From CAXYVC01 sp964292295 (lineage in GTDB: Bacteria > Acidobacteriota > Holophagae > Holophagales > Holophagaceae), in NCBI GenBank assembly GCA_964292295.1, contig CAXYVC010000057.1, positions 1 through 15,915 on the forward strand: DNA of 15,915 nt. The letters are read 5' to 3'. Below are positions 1 to 8,021 of the stretch, one piece after another. Each line of letters begins with the position of its first letter. Position 1 is the first letter of the stretch. Below the pieces are notes generated by a model. It saw nothing but the letters and a program-made list of their open reading frames with translations. It was not told where the DNA came from and searched no databases. The position numbers were made by a program, and so were the translations under genes.

Positions 1-20
1 GGTCCCGGCGGTCTTCCGCG

Positions 21-50
21 GAAGGGCCCCGCTGCGGCGGGGCCCTTCTT
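21..50 (+). terminator. Intrinsic-type terminator of an upstream gene
   Basis: A perfect 12-bp stem (21-32 pairs with 37-48) closes a TGCG tetraloop and is followed by only a short T-rich tail (TTCTTGT). It lies before hisC, so it probably ends transcription of a gene to the left of the window. The short U tract makes termination strength uncertain. Confidence 0.7.
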
Positions 51-118
51 GTGATCCAAGTCCGGGGAGGGGCCCGGCACCGTGGAGGCCGCATCCCCTT
101 CCATCAAGGAGTTCCGCC

Positions 119-1243
119 ATGGCCCCCGTCGCCGTGAACCCGGCCTACGACCACCTCCGCGACATCCCTCTCTACGTGCCGGGCAAGCCCACCCAGGAGG
201 TGCAGCGCGAGCTGGGGCTGGCGCAGGTGGTGAAGCTGGCCAGCAACGAGAACCCCTGGGGCCCCACCGAGGCCGTGAAGCAGCGCCTGGCCCGCGCCAT
301 CGCCGGCTCCGACACCGAGGGCGTGGGGCTCTATCCGGTGTCCGACGGCTTCTACCTGAGGCAGGCCATCGCGCGCCGCCGGGCCGTCCGGGAGGAGCAG
401 GTGATCCTCGGCAACGGCAGCGCGGAACTCATCGAGCTGGCGGCCAAGGCCGTCTTCCTGTCGGGCGGCAGCGCCGTGATGCCCCGCCACAGCTTCGCCA
501 TCGGGGCCATCGCCACCCGGACGGCCGGGGGGCGGGTGCTCGAGACGCCCGCCAGCGCCGACGAGGTGGACGTGGACGCCATCCTCCGCGCCGTGCAGCC
601 GGACACGCGCCTGGTCTACCTCGCCAACGTCAACAACCCGACCGGCGTATTGCTGGGGCGCGAGGAGATCGCCCGCCTGGTGCGGGAGCTGCGGGAGGAC
701 GTGCTGCTGGTGGTGGACCAGGCCTACGCGGAATACGAGGAGCCGGGGAGCTTTCCGGACGCCGCAGCCTTCCTGCCCGAGCGCGAAACCCTGCTCGTGC
801 TGCACACCTTCTCCAAGATCCACGCCCTGGCGGCCCTCCGCATCGGCTACGGCCTGGGCAGCCCCTGGCTGCTCGGCCTGCTGGAGCGGGTCCGCAGCCC
901 CTTCAACACGAACCACCTGGCCCAGGTGGCCGCGGAGGTGGCGATCCAGGACGAGGCCTTCGAGGCCCTGTGCCGCACCCGGAACCGCGAGGCGAGGGAG
1001 GCCTTCCTGGGCGAGGCCCGGAAGCACCGCTGCCGCGCGGGAGGCCAGGCCGGCAACTTCCTGGTCCTGGAGACCGTACTGCCGGCCGCCGACCTCTTCC
1101 AGGAGCTGCTCCGGCGCGGCGTCATCGTGCGGCCGCTGCAGGGGTACGCGCTGCCCCACCACGTGCGGGTGAGCCTGGGGACGCCGGCGGAGATGGATGC
1201 CTTCTGGAGGGCCGCCGCGCCGGTCCTCGACGGCGGCTGCTGA
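119..1243 (+). CDS. hisC: Histidinol-phosphate aminotransferase (class I/II PLP aminotransferase)
   Basis: Predicted cytosolic PLP enzyme converting imidazole-acetol phosphate and glutamate to histidinol phosphate and 2-oxoglutarate in histidine synthesis. The 374-residue length is normal for HisC. Visible fold-type I motifs are SNENPWGP near residue 42, NNPTG at 172-176, D200 and Y203 in VDQAYAEY (cofactor ring and phosphate contacts), the Schiff-base lysine K233 in HTFSKIHALAALRIGYG, and a C-terminal arginine near R350 in HHVRVSLGTP for the substrate carboxylate. ATG 119 is chosen because AAGGAG lies 7 nt upstream; the longer overlapping frame from 82 is a shadow. No other his gene is adjacent, so it sits apart from a his operon or acts on a related substrate; HisC-like enzymes also transaminate aromatic amino acids. 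The epimerase gene starts 32 nt downstream. Confidence 0.88.
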   Translation: MAPVAVNPAYDHLRDIPLYVPGKPTQEVQRELGLAQVVKLASNENPWGPTEAVKQRLARAIAGSDTEGVGLYPVSDGFYLRQAIARRRAVREEQVILGNGSAELIELAAKAVFLSGGSAVMPRHSFAIGAIATRTAGGRVLETPASADEVDVDAILRAVQPDTRLVYLANVNNPTGVLLGREEIARLVRELREDVLLVVDQAYAEYEEPGSFPDAAAFLPERETLLVLHTFSKIHALAALRIGYGLGSPWLLGLLERVRSPFNTNHLAQVAAEVAIQDEAFEALCRTRNREAREAFLGEARKHRCRAGGQAGNFLVLETVLPAADLFQELLRRGVIVRPLQGYALPHHVRVSLGTPAEMDAFWRAAAPVLDGGC

Positions 1244-1275
1244 AGCGTCTCCCCGGGGGGCGGAAAGCCGCTACC

Positions 1276-2172
1276 ATGGCGGAGCACCCCGGATCGTTCA
1301 TGGACGCCTGCTTCATCGCCAACCAGTACCTTCACGCGGAGTTCCGGGCCCGGGGCGCGGAACTCCAGCGGCTGCGCACCCTCAGCGGCGTGGACTTCCT
1401 GTGGAACGGGGATCCGATGGTGTGGGGCCGCATCGCGCCCACCCTCTTCCCCATCGTGGGACAGCTGAAGGGGGACCGGTACCTCCTGGACGGCCGCAGC
1501 TACGCCATGGGGCGCCACGGCTTCGCCCGGGATCTGGACTGGGAGCTGCTGCGCTACAGCCGGGAGGCCTGCACCTGGCGCCTGCGGGACGACGAGGCCA
1601 CCCGGGCCCTGTATCCCTTCGCCTTCGACCTGCGCGTCACCTACCAGGTGCGGGACCTCTGCTTCGAGGCCCGCTACGACTTGGCCAACCTGGGCGACCG
1701 GCCCATGCCCGCGAGCCTGGGGGCGCATCCCGCGTTCCGGTGGCCCCTGCAGGGCGCCTCCCGGGAGGCCCACGCGCTCGCCTTCGAGAAGCCCGAGCCG
1801 GCGCCCGTCCGGCGCCTGGTCGGGGGACTGCTGGATCCCCATCCCTTCCCGAGCCCGGTGGACGGCCGGACCCTGAAGCTCCGGGACGAGCTCTTCCGCG
1901 AAGACGCTCTCGTGTTGGACGGCCTCCAGAGCCGTTCCCTGGCCTACACGGCGCCCGGATCCCTGGGGCTGGAGATCGCCTGGCGGGGCTTCTCCCAGCT
2001 GGGTCTCTGGACGAAGCCCGGTGCGGGCTTCCTGTGCATCGAACCCTGGCAGGGCACGGCCAGCCCCGCGGACTGGGAGGGCAGCCTGCTGCAGAAGCCC
2101 GGCATGCTGCTCCTGGAGCCCGGCGGACGGCGCAGCTTCGCCTGGTCCGCCACCGTGCTGCCCCCCGCCTGA
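1276..2172 (+). CDS. Aldose 1-epimerase family protein (LacX-like)
   Basis: Predicted cytosolic mutarotase interconverting alpha and beta anomers of aldoses or sugar phosphates. The 298-residue product has the family signatures: HGFARDLDW with H81, SLGAHPAF with H151 (the two histidines expected to act on the ring oxygen/anomeric site), and CIEPWQG with E256, the expected catalytic base. HGFARD is typical of the LacX/YeaD-type subgroup, not classical GalM. ATG 1276 is preferred; ATG 1300 is an alternative that loses only eight residues. An in-frame extension back to 82 exists, but it overlaps hisC throughout and has the composition of a shadow, so it is not coding. The ribosome site (GGGGCGGAAAG) is weak. 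The 32-nt gap after hisC suggests co-transcription. The sugar substrate cannot be read from the sequence. Confidence 0.85.
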   Translation: MAEHPGSFMDACFIANQYLHAEFRARGAELQRLRTLSGVDFLWNGDPMVWGRIAPTLFPIVGQLKGDRYLLDGRSYAMGRHGFARDLDWELLRYSREACTWRLRDDEATRALYPFAFDLRVTYQVRDLCFEARYDLANLGDRPMPASLGAHPAFRWPLQGASREAHALAFEKPEPAPVRRLVGGLLDPHPFPSPVDGRTLKLRDELFREDALVLDGLQSRSLAYTAPGSLGLEIAWRGFSQLGLWTKPGAGFLCIEPWQGTASPADWEGSLLQKPGMLLLEPGGRRSFAWSATVLPPA

Positions 2173-2234
2173 GGAATCGGCCTTTCTCGCCAAGGGAAGC
2201 TCTGGGACACTGGAGGGTCCAAGGGAGGTAAGGC

Positions 2235-3335
2235 ATGGCGGTCCAGTGCGGCATCGTGGGGCTCCCCAACGTCGGGAAGTCCACGCTCTTCAACGCCCTC
2301 ACCCGCGCGGGGGCCGCGAGCGCCAACTACCCCTTCTGCACCATCGAGCCCAACACGGGCGTGGTGGACGTGCCCGATCCGCGCCTGGAGCGGCTGGCGG
2401 CCATCGTGAAGCCCCAGCGCATCCTGCCCGCCAGCCAGGAATTCGTGGACATCGCGGGCCTCGTGCGGGGCGCCAGCAAGGGCGAGGGCCTCGGCAACGC
2501 CTTTCTGGCCAACATCCGGGAGACGGATGCCATCGTGCAGGTGCTCCGCTGCTTCGAGGACGGCGACATCACGCACGTGGAAGGCGGCGTTGAACCGGCG
2601 CGCGACCTCGGCATCATCGACACCGAGCTGATCCTCAAGGACATGGAGACGGTGGAGAAGGCCCTGGAGCGCCACCTGAAGACCGCCCGCAGCGGCAACA
2701 AGGAGAGCCAGGCCCTCTGCGCCGTGCTGGAGAAGGTGAACGCCGTGCTGAACGAAGGCGCCTGGGCCCGCACGGCGGAGCTGGCGAAGGAGGAGGCGGC
2801 CCTCCTCAAGCCCTTCTGCCTCATCACCATGAAGCCCATGCTCCTGGTGGGGAACATCGGCGAGGCCGACATTCCCGCCCCCGAAGGCAACCCCCACTTC
2901 GCCGCGCTGCTGGCCGCGGGCGAGGCGCGCGGCTGCCCCGTGATCCCCATCTGCTCCAAGCTGGAGGCCGAGATCCAGGAACTGCCCGAGGAGGAGCGGC
3001 CGCTGTTCCTGGAGGAGGCGGGGCTCACCGAGCCGGGACTGAACGTGCTGATCCGGGCCTCCTTCCGCCTGCTGGGCCTCCAGACCTACTTCACCGCCGG
3101 GGTGAAGGAGGTGCGCGCCTGGACCATTCCCGTCGGCGCCACCGCGCCCCAGGCCGCAGGGGTCATCCACACGGACTTCGAGAAGGGCTTCATCCGCGCC
3201 CAGACCATCGGCTTCGACGACTTCGTGCGCCTGGGTGGCGAGCAGGGCGCCAAGGAAGCCGGGCGCATGCGGTCGGAAGGCAAGGAATACGTCGTCCAGG
3301 ACGGCGACGTGATGAACTTCCTGTTCAACGTCTGA
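2235..3335 (+). CDS. ychF: Redox-regulated, ribosome-associated P-loop ATPase YchF/Ola1
   Basis: YchF is a universally conserved Obg-related nucleotidase that binds the ribosome and is linked to translation and oxidative stress control. The 366 residues match the usual 363-370. G1 is GLPNVGKST (9-17) and the DxxG motif is DIAG (72-75). In place of the GTPase NKxD there is NIGE (207-210), the NxxE variant that accounts for ATP preference in this family. The central insert is a coiled-coil region rich in K/E/R (about 135-195), and the C-terminal 85 residues are a TGS domain ending in DVMNFLFNV. The start is supported by GGGAGG 6-7 nt before ATG 2235. It follows the epimerase by 62 nt, so may share a transcript, and ends at a hairpin (3403-3423). 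Its last 54 bp before the end are repeated exactly downstream (3470-3523). Confidence 0.96.
   Translation: MAVQCGIVGLPNVGKSTLFNALTRAGAASANYPFCTIEPNTGVVDVPDPRLERLAAIVKPQRILPASQEFVDIAGLVRGASKGEGLGNAFLANIRETDAIVQVLRCFEDGDITHVEGGVEPARDLGIIDTELILKDMETVEKALERHLKTARSGNKESQALCAVLEKVNAVLNEGAWARTAELAKEEAALLKPFCLITMKPMLLVGNIGEADIPAPEGNPHFAALLAAGEARGCPVIPICSKLEAEIQELPEEERPLFLEEAGLTEPGLNVLIRASFRLLGLQTYFTAGVKEVRAWTIPVGATAPQAAGVIHTDFEKGFIRAQTIGFDDFVRLGGEQGAKEAGRMRSEGKEYVVQDGDVMNFLFNV
3278..3331. repeat. 54-bp direct repeat, copy 1 (3' end of intact ychF)
   Basis: This segment is identical to 3470-3523. It encodes GKEYVVQDGDVMNFLFNV together with the first bases of the flanking codons, up to the second base of the final Val codon. 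After the repeat this copy continues as C TGA. The copies are 192 bp apart, start to start. Confidence 0.95.
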
Positions 3336-3399
3336 GTCCTCGGGCCTTGCCTTGCGCCTGGGCGCTCGCGGGGCTCGCGCACGGCGCTTGAAACCCGCG

Positions 3400-3426
3400 A
3401 AGGGGCCGTCCGCCGGACGGCCCTTC
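3400..3426 (+). terminator. Hairpin terminator after ychF
   Basis: A 9-bp G/C-rich stem (3403-3411 with 3415-3423) around a 3-nt loop, flanked by AA upstream and TT downstream, sits 65 bp after the ychF stop. The U tract is minimal. It lies between the two 54-bp repeats, so it is the native ychF terminator if the downstream repeat was inserted later. Confidence 0.6.
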
Positions 3427-3469
3427 CGCATGCCCTGCGCATGGCTTGGGCCTGCGGAGCGGGGCCCTC

Positions 3470-3523
3470 AGGCAAGGAATACGTCGTCCAGGACGGCGAC
3501 GTGATGAACTTCCTGTTCAACGT
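3470..3523. repeat. 54-bp direct repeat, copy 2 (displaced ychF 3' end)
   Basis: Exact copy of 3278-3331, standing alone in the ychF-kinase intergenic region. The reading frame is kept: the next base changes GTC to GTT (synonymous) and the stop changes from TGA to TAG, so the same last 18 residues and a stop are still encoded. By chance or design an ATG at 3441 is in frame with it, giving a 28-residue mini-ORF (3441-3527) without a clear ribosome site. A gene 3' end regenerated beside a copy with synonymous differences is the usual appearance of attachment sites of elements that integrate in gene 3' ends. A partial tandem duplication of ychF is the alternative. Confidence 0.9.
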
Positions 3524-3587
3524 TTAGGGATCCTATGCTGGTGCCTGGGGCGGCCCATCCCGCGCCGCCCCGGGAGGATGCCCCCGC

Positions 3588-5723
3588 GTGAGCCTGCCAG
3601 CCAAGATCGGGAAGTACGAGATCCTTCGGCGCATCGGCAAGGGCGCCATGGGCGAGGTCTTCCTGGGGCAGGATCCCCTGCTGGGGCGGCAGGTGGCCAT
3701 CAAGACGATCCAGGCGGGCAGCTCCTTCGAGGGGGAGGCCCGGGCGCGCTTCGAGCGCGAGGCCCGCGCCACGGCGGCGCTGAACCACCCGAACATCGTC
3801 ACCGTCTTCGAATACGGCGAGGCGGAGGGCCTGCACTACCTGGTGATGGAATACGTCGAGGGTGAGGACCTGGAGCTGCTCATCCACAAGGGGGACTGCG
3901 GGAAGGCCGAGCTGCTGGAGCTCCTGGCCCAGACCTGCGAAGGGCTCGCCTACGCCCACGAGCGGGGCATCATCCACCGGGACCTGAAGCCCGCCAACGT
4001 GCTGGTGAAGCGCCAGGGCAAGCGCCTCCAGGCCAAGCTCTCGGATTTCGGCGTGGCCCTGGTGGACCGCTCCACCCTCACGGAGCAGGACGTGCGCATG
4101 GGCACCGTGAGCTACATGGCGCCCGAATACCTGGACACGGGGCGCGCCACGGTGAGCACGGACCTCTTCGCCGTGGGCGTGATGCTCTACGAGGTGCTTT
4201 CGGGCGGCCAGCGCCCCTTCGTGGCGGACACGCCCGCGGCCACCCTCAACGCGATCCTGCGCGCCGAACCCACGCCCCTGGACGTTTCCCGGATCCGGGA
4301 CCTGCCGCCCGCCATCCTGGAGCTGTGCCGCAAGGCCCTCTGCAAGGACCCCGAGGGGCGCTTCCCGGACGCGGAAACCCTGGCCGCGGCCATCCGCGAG
4401 GCCCTGGAGGCTCCCGCCCAGACCCTGAGCGGCGCCCACCGCCTGCCCGCCGATGCGCCCATCGTGGTGGGGAAGGGCGGGCACGTCCTGAGCCTGCGGG
4501 TGGCCCTGCGGCAGGCGCCTCCGGGTGGCACCATCCGGGTGCTCCCGGGCTGCTACCGCGAGGCCCTGAGCGTGGGGAAGGACGTCACCCTCGAAGGCGA
4601 GGGCGAGGGCGTGATCCTGGCCCTCCCTGAGGACGCCAGCTTGGTCGTGCACGCGGGGCGGGTGACCCTGCGGAAGGTGCTCCTGCGGCGGGAGGGGGCT
4701 TCCGAGGCCCCGCTGCTCCAGCTCCGGGCGGGGCGCCTTCTCTTGGAGGACCTGCAGGTGGAGGGCGGGGCGGCCCCCCTGGTGCGGGCCGAGGCCGGTA
4801 CGGCCCTGGAGCTCCGGAAGGTCCACCTCCGGGGCGCTTCCGCGGCCCTGCACCTGAAGCCCGGGGCGCGGGCGGAGCTGGAGGACTGTGCCGTGGCCTG
4901 CGCCAGCGGTCTGCGCCTGGACGGGGGCTCCCACGCCCAGCTCCTGCGCAGCCGCCTGGAGGGCGGGGGCGGCCTCGGGCTCCAGCTGGCGCCCGCCTCC
5001 CAGGCCGTTCTCGAGGACTGTGCGCTGGAGGCCTTCGGGGCCGGGGGCGCAGAGCTGGAGGCGGATGCGCGCCTCAAGCTGGTCCGCTGCAGCCTGCGCG
5101 GGCCCTCGCCCGTGGGCGTGCTGGTGCTGGAGAAGGCCCAGGCGGTGCTGGAGGACTGCGCCTTCGAGGGCCATCGGGACGCGGCGGTCCACGTGGCCGC
5201 GGAGGCCACCGCCCAGCTCCGCCGCTGCCGGCTGCACCGCAACGCCGGCTACGGCCTCAGCCTGCTGGGCCCCGGCATGGCTTCGGCGGTGGACTGCGAG
5301 GTGTCCGCCAACGGCGAGGCGGGGGTGCTCATCCACCGCGGCGCCACCGTGCAGCTCAAGGGCTGCCGGCTGCTGGACGGCGGGGGCGTGGGCGTGGCCT
5401 GCGCCAAGGGCGGCCAGGGCGTGCTGGACGGCTGCGAGATCGCGGGGAATGCGGGCAGCGGTGCCCGGGTGGAGCCCGGGGGCAGCCTGCTCCTGGTGCG
5501 TTGCACCCTGCGGGACGGCCGCGCCTCGGGCCTCCTGCTCTTCGAGGAGGCCGAGGCCACCCTGGAGGCCTGCGTCGTCCACCGCAATGCCCGGGGCGGC
5601 ATCCTGCTGGCCAAGGATGCCTCCGACCCCGTGCTGCGGGAGGGGAATCGGCTGGATGATGCCCTCTTCCGGGAGGACGCTGCGGGCGGGCTGGTGAAGA
5701 TCGCGCCCCTGCGGCGGTCCTGA
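3588..5723 (+). CDS. Hanks-type Ser/Thr protein kinase fused to a right-handed beta-helix
   Basis: 711 residues. The N-terminal 1-275 is a complete protein kinase domain: glycine loop IGKGAMGEVF (16-25), ATP-binding K39 in VAIK, catalytic HRDLKPAN (H130, D132, K134, N137), DFG at 153-155, then GTVSYMAPEY in the activation segment. It should be active as an Arg-Asp kinase. From about 295 a beta-helix starts with a motif typical of such folds (GTIRVLPGCYREALSV.KDVTLEGEGEG) and continues to about 700 as coils of 22-23 residues, several carrying LEDC or xxxC at the same place. No transmembrane segment or signal peptide is seen, unlike PASTA-type receptor kinases, so it is probably cytosolic. The start is GTG 3588, with GGGAGGA about 9 nt upstream; the ATG at 3578 is out of frame. 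It appears monocistronic and converges on the PilZ operon 33 bp away. Substrate and helix ligand are unknown. Confidence 0.9.
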   Translation: MSLPAKIGKYEILRRIGKGAMGEVFLGQDPLLGRQVAIKTIQAGSSFEGEARARFEREARATAALNHPNIVTVFEYGEAEGLHYLVMEYVEGEDLELLIHKGDCGKAELLELLAQTCEGLAYAHERGIIHRDLKPANVLVKRQGKRLQAKLSDFGVALVDRSTLTEQDVRMGTVSYMAPEYLDTGRATVSTDLFAVGVMLYEVLSGGQRPFVADTPAATLNAILRAEPTPLDVSRIRDLPPAILELCRKALCKDPEGRFPDAETLAAAIREALEAPAQTLSGAHRLPADAPIVVGKGGHVLSLRVALRQAPPGGTIRVLPGCYREALSVGKDVTLEGEGEGVILALPEDASLVVHAGRVTLRKVLLRREGASEAPLLQLRAGRLLLEDLQVEGGAAPLVRAEAGTALELRKVHLRGASAALHLKPGARAELEDCAVACASGLRLDGGSHAQLLRSRLEGGGGLGLQLAPASQAVLEDCALEAFGAGGAELEADARLKLVRCSLRGPSPVGVLVLEKAQAVLEDCAFEGHRDAAVHVAAEATAQLRRCRLHRNAGYGLSLLGPGMASAVDCEVSANGEAGVLIHRGATVQLKGCRLLDGGGVGVACAKGGQGVLDGCEIAGNAGSGARVEPGGSLLLVRCTLRDGRASGLLLFEEAEATLEACVVHRNARGGILLAKDASDPVLREGNRLDDALFREDAAGGLVKIAPLRRS

Positions 5724-5756
5724 ACCCGCTTCCCGTTCCCTGTCACGAAGGGGCCT

Positions 5757-7028
5757 TCAGTCCTCCAGACCCGCCCGGGCGTCCAGGCGCTCCAGCCAGC
5801 CAGGCCCTTCCTTCAGGGAGGCCAGGTGGCCGCTGGCCAGGAGGAGGGAGGGATCCTCCCCTTCGCAGAGAGCCAGGGCGGGAATGCCGTTCCAGGTCTC
5901 GGCCTCCCGCTCGAGAATGCGCAGGGCCGCCAGGGGCTCCTCGGCGGCGCCGCCCAGGGCGAGGGCCACGATCAGCAGCCTCGGTCGGCGTTCCGCGGGC
6001 TCCCGGCTGGCGGCGGCACGCAGGCCCTTCAGGTCCTCCAGGCATCCCAGGCGCCGGTAGCCGCCCTCGGCCAGGCGTTCCGCCAGCTCCGTCCGCCGCG
6101 TTCCCGCAGGCATGGCCAGGGCCAGGCGCAGCGTGCGCCGGGCGAGGCGGCGCAGGGGGCCGGCCTCGGGAAGGGGCACGGAAGGGGCGCTTTCCTCCTC
6201 CGGGGGCAGGGGGGCCTCCATGTCGTCCTCCGCCTCCTCCTGGGTGGAAGAAGGGAGCCCCGCCCGGGGGCTCCGGTGGGCGCCGCTTCCGGGGGCGCGG
6301 ACGGGGGTGAGGCTCCGGTCCCGGGCGGCCAGGGCCGCGGAGAGCTCCCGCGTGGCGGCGTCGGTGAGGTGGGTGAACTCGAAGGCCACGACCAGCTCGT
6401 TGGTGCGCTCGATCACGTGGGCCACGGCGGCGTGGGCGTGGAGCCGCTCCAGCCCGGGCAGGTCCTGCACGCAGAGCATGGGGAAGGCCTTGCCCCGCTC
6501 GAAGCGGGCGCTGTCCATGCGCAGGCGCATGCCGTCGTCCAGGCGCACGATGCGGTCCAGGCGCATGGCCAGGCCGCCCATGGAGATGTTCAGCAGGGGG
6601 CCGGCGATGCCGATGCCCGGCAGGCCTGCGTCCTGCGCCACCACGAAGACGCGCTCCCGGGGGCGGAAGGGGTAGCGCTTGTGCAGACGCCGCCCCGCGG
6701 GACGCAGAAGCTCGGGCCAGTCGAAGCGGTAGTGCAGGTACGAGCTGCGGCCCCGGTACACGAGGGCGGCCTCGAAGCGTCCGCCTGCGACGCCGAAGGT
6801 GGTGCGGAAGCGCGTCCCCTCGGGCAGCTCGTGGGGCAGGGGGCGGATCAGCTTGAGGACGGACTGCCGCCGCGGCGGGTCCAGCTCCGCCACCACCGCG
6901 CCGTAAGGGGGGGGGTGGGCTCCCACCACCTGGGTGGGGAACTCCTCCTGGCTGTTCCGCAGCGCCTCCGCCGCCGCCAGGACCGGATCGGCGGCGTCGG
7001 GCAGCGGGTTGGATGGGGCTTCGTCCAA
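5757..7028 (-). CDS. PilZ-domain protein with a possible degenerate receiver-like C terminus
   Basis: 423 residues, probably a cytosolic c-di-GMP effector. Residues 30-110 form a beta-rich domain like the YcgR N-terminal domain. A PilZ domain follows with the c-di-GMP signature RRLHKR (R114, R118) and NISMGG (N147, S149, G152), matching RxxxR ... (D/N)xSxxG, so ligand binding is expected. After an acidic, Pro-rich linker (about 245-290), residues 345-423 contain LLIVALALGG ... GIPALALCEG ... LASLKEGPGWLERL. This resembles a CheY-like receiver that has lost its phosphoacceptor region, which is a low-confidence reading. The start codon is TTG at 7028, the only convenient start, 6 nt after the stomatin gene's TGA, so translation is probably coupled. 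It is the last gene of the nfeD-stomatin operon and converges on the kinase gene. Confidence 0.82.
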   Translation of the reverse strand: MDEAPSNPLPDAADPVLAAAEALRNSQEEFPTQVVGAHPPPYGAVVAELDPPRRQSVLKLIRPLPHELPEGTRFRTTFGVAGGRFEAALVYRGRSSYLHYRFDWPELLRPAGRRLHKRYPFRPRERVFVVAQDAGLPGIGIAGPLLNISMGGLAMRLDRIVRLDDGMRLRMDSARFERGKAFPMLCVQDLPGLERLHAHAAVAHVIERTNELVVAFEFTHLTDAATRELSAALAARDRSLTPVRAPGSGAHRSPRAGLPSSTQEEAEDDMEAPLPPEEESAPSVPLPEAGPLRRLARRTLRLALAMPAGTRRTELAERLAEGGYRRLGCLEDLKGLRAAASREPAERRPRLLIVALALGGAAEEPLAALRILEREAETWNGIPALALCEGEDPSLLLASGHLASLKEGPGWLERLDARAGLED

Positions 7029-7034
7029 GGTGCC

Positions 7035-8018
7035 TCAGGCCTCCGGGGCCGGGCGGGGGGCCTGGGGCCTGGGCGCAGGGGCGGGGGCCGCCGCCGGCGC
7101 GGCGGGTGCGGGCGGCGTGCTGCGGAAGACCTCCGCCACGGAACCCAGGGCCGCCAGGGCGCCGCCCACCTCCGTGGGCAGGAAGATCTTCGTGGCCTTG
7201 CCGTCCGCCACCTTCTCCAGCGCCTCCAGGCTGCGGATCGCGATGAGGCCGGGGTCGGGGTTGCCGGCGTGGATGGCGTTGAAGACCGTCTCGATGCGGA
7301 ACTTCTCGGCATCCGCCAGGGTGCGCACCGCCTGGGCCTGGCCCTCGGCGCGGATCACGGCGCCCTTCCGGTCGCCCTCGGCGCGAAGGATCTGGCTCTC
7401 CCGCTCGCCCTCGGCCTTCAGGATGGCGCTCTGCTTGAAACCCTCGGACTCGAGGATCGCGGCGCGCTTCTCGCGCTCGGCCTTCATCTGCTTGGACATG
7501 GCGTTGGTGATGTCCGCGGGCGGCTCGATCTTCTGGATCTCCACGCGCACCACCTTCACGCCCCACTCGTCCGTGGCCTCGTCCAGAACCTGGCGCAGCT
7601 GGCCGTTGATCTTCTCGCGGCTGGTGAGGGTCTGGTCCAGCTCCATGTCGCCCACGATGTTGCGCAGGTTCGTCTGGGCCAGCTTCACGGCGGCGTACTG
7701 GAAGTTCGCGATGTTGTAGATCACGCGCACGGGGTCGGTGACGCGGAAGTAGATCACCGCGTCCACCGTGACGGCGGCGTTGTCCTTGGTGATCACCTCC
7801 TGGGGCGGCACGTCGATCACCTGCTCGCGGGTGTCCACCTTGATGACCGTCTGGAAGAAGGGCATCACGAAGGTGAGGCCCGGCTCCCGGGGCGGGGCGG
7901 AGTACTTGCCGAGGGTCTCCACCACGCCCTTCTCGAAGGGGCGGATGACCGTGAGGGCCTTTGCCGCGAGGATCAGCAGGAAGAAGCCCAGGACGAGGAG
8001 GACGAAGGTCTGGGGCAT
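7035..8018 (-). CDS. Stomatin/paraslipin-type SPFH-domain membrane protein
   Basis: 327 residues. One N-terminal membrane segment (about 4-24) leads into an SPFH/Band 7 domain (about 26-180: VIRPFEKGVVETLGKY ... VPPQEVITKDNAAVTVDAVIYF ... SREKINGQLRQVLDEAT). A coiled-coil region rich in A/E/R/K follows (EREKRAAILESEG, ILKAEGERES, LRAEGDRKGAVIRAEG), then an Ala/Pro-rich tail (about 300-327). Such proteins oligomerise at the inner membrane, scaffold microdomains and modulate proteases or transporters; QmcA and paraslipins are the closest types. The start ATG has AAGGAG 6 nt upstream, inside the end of nfeD, whose stop is 3 nt before this start. Pairing with a short NfeD is the well-known gene order for this family. 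The PilZ gene as third member is unusual. The low-complexity tail is longer than in typical QmcA. Confidence 0.92.
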   Translation of the reverse strand: MPQTFVLLVLGFFLLILAAKALTVIRPFEKGVVETLGKYSAPPREPGLTFVMPFFQTVIKVDTREQVIDVPPQEVITKDNAAVTVDAVIYFRVTDPVRVIYNIANFQYAAVKLAQTNLRNIVGDMELDQTLTSREKINGQLRQVLDEATDEWGVKVVRVEIQKIEPPADITNAMSKQMKAEREKRAAILESEGFKQSAILKAEGERESQILRAEGDRKGAVIRAEGQAQAVRTLADAEKFRIETVFNAIHAGNPDPGLIAIRSLEALEKVADGKATKIFLPTEVGGALAALGSVAEVFRSTPPAPAAPAAAPAPAPRPQAPRPAPEA

Positions 8019-8021
8019 GGC

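Noticed and set aside
82..1275. In-frame 398-codon extension ahead of the epimerase
   Set aside because: It overlaps hisC completely in another frame and reads as Arg/Gly/Pro-rich low-complexity sequence typical of GC-rich shadows.
3468..5582. 704-codon minus-strand frame opposite the kinase gene
   Set aside because: No recognisable domain; mirror of the repetitive GC-rich beta-helix coding sequence.
4860..5620. Repeats in the beta-helix as a possible CRISPR or tandem DNA repeat array
   Set aside because: The periodicity is at the protein level (22-23 residues) with diverged DNA; there are no identical DNA repeats with unique spacers.
5724..5756. Possible bidirectional terminator between the convergent kinase and PilZ genes
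   Set aside because: No convincing stem-loop or T tract in the 33-bp gap.
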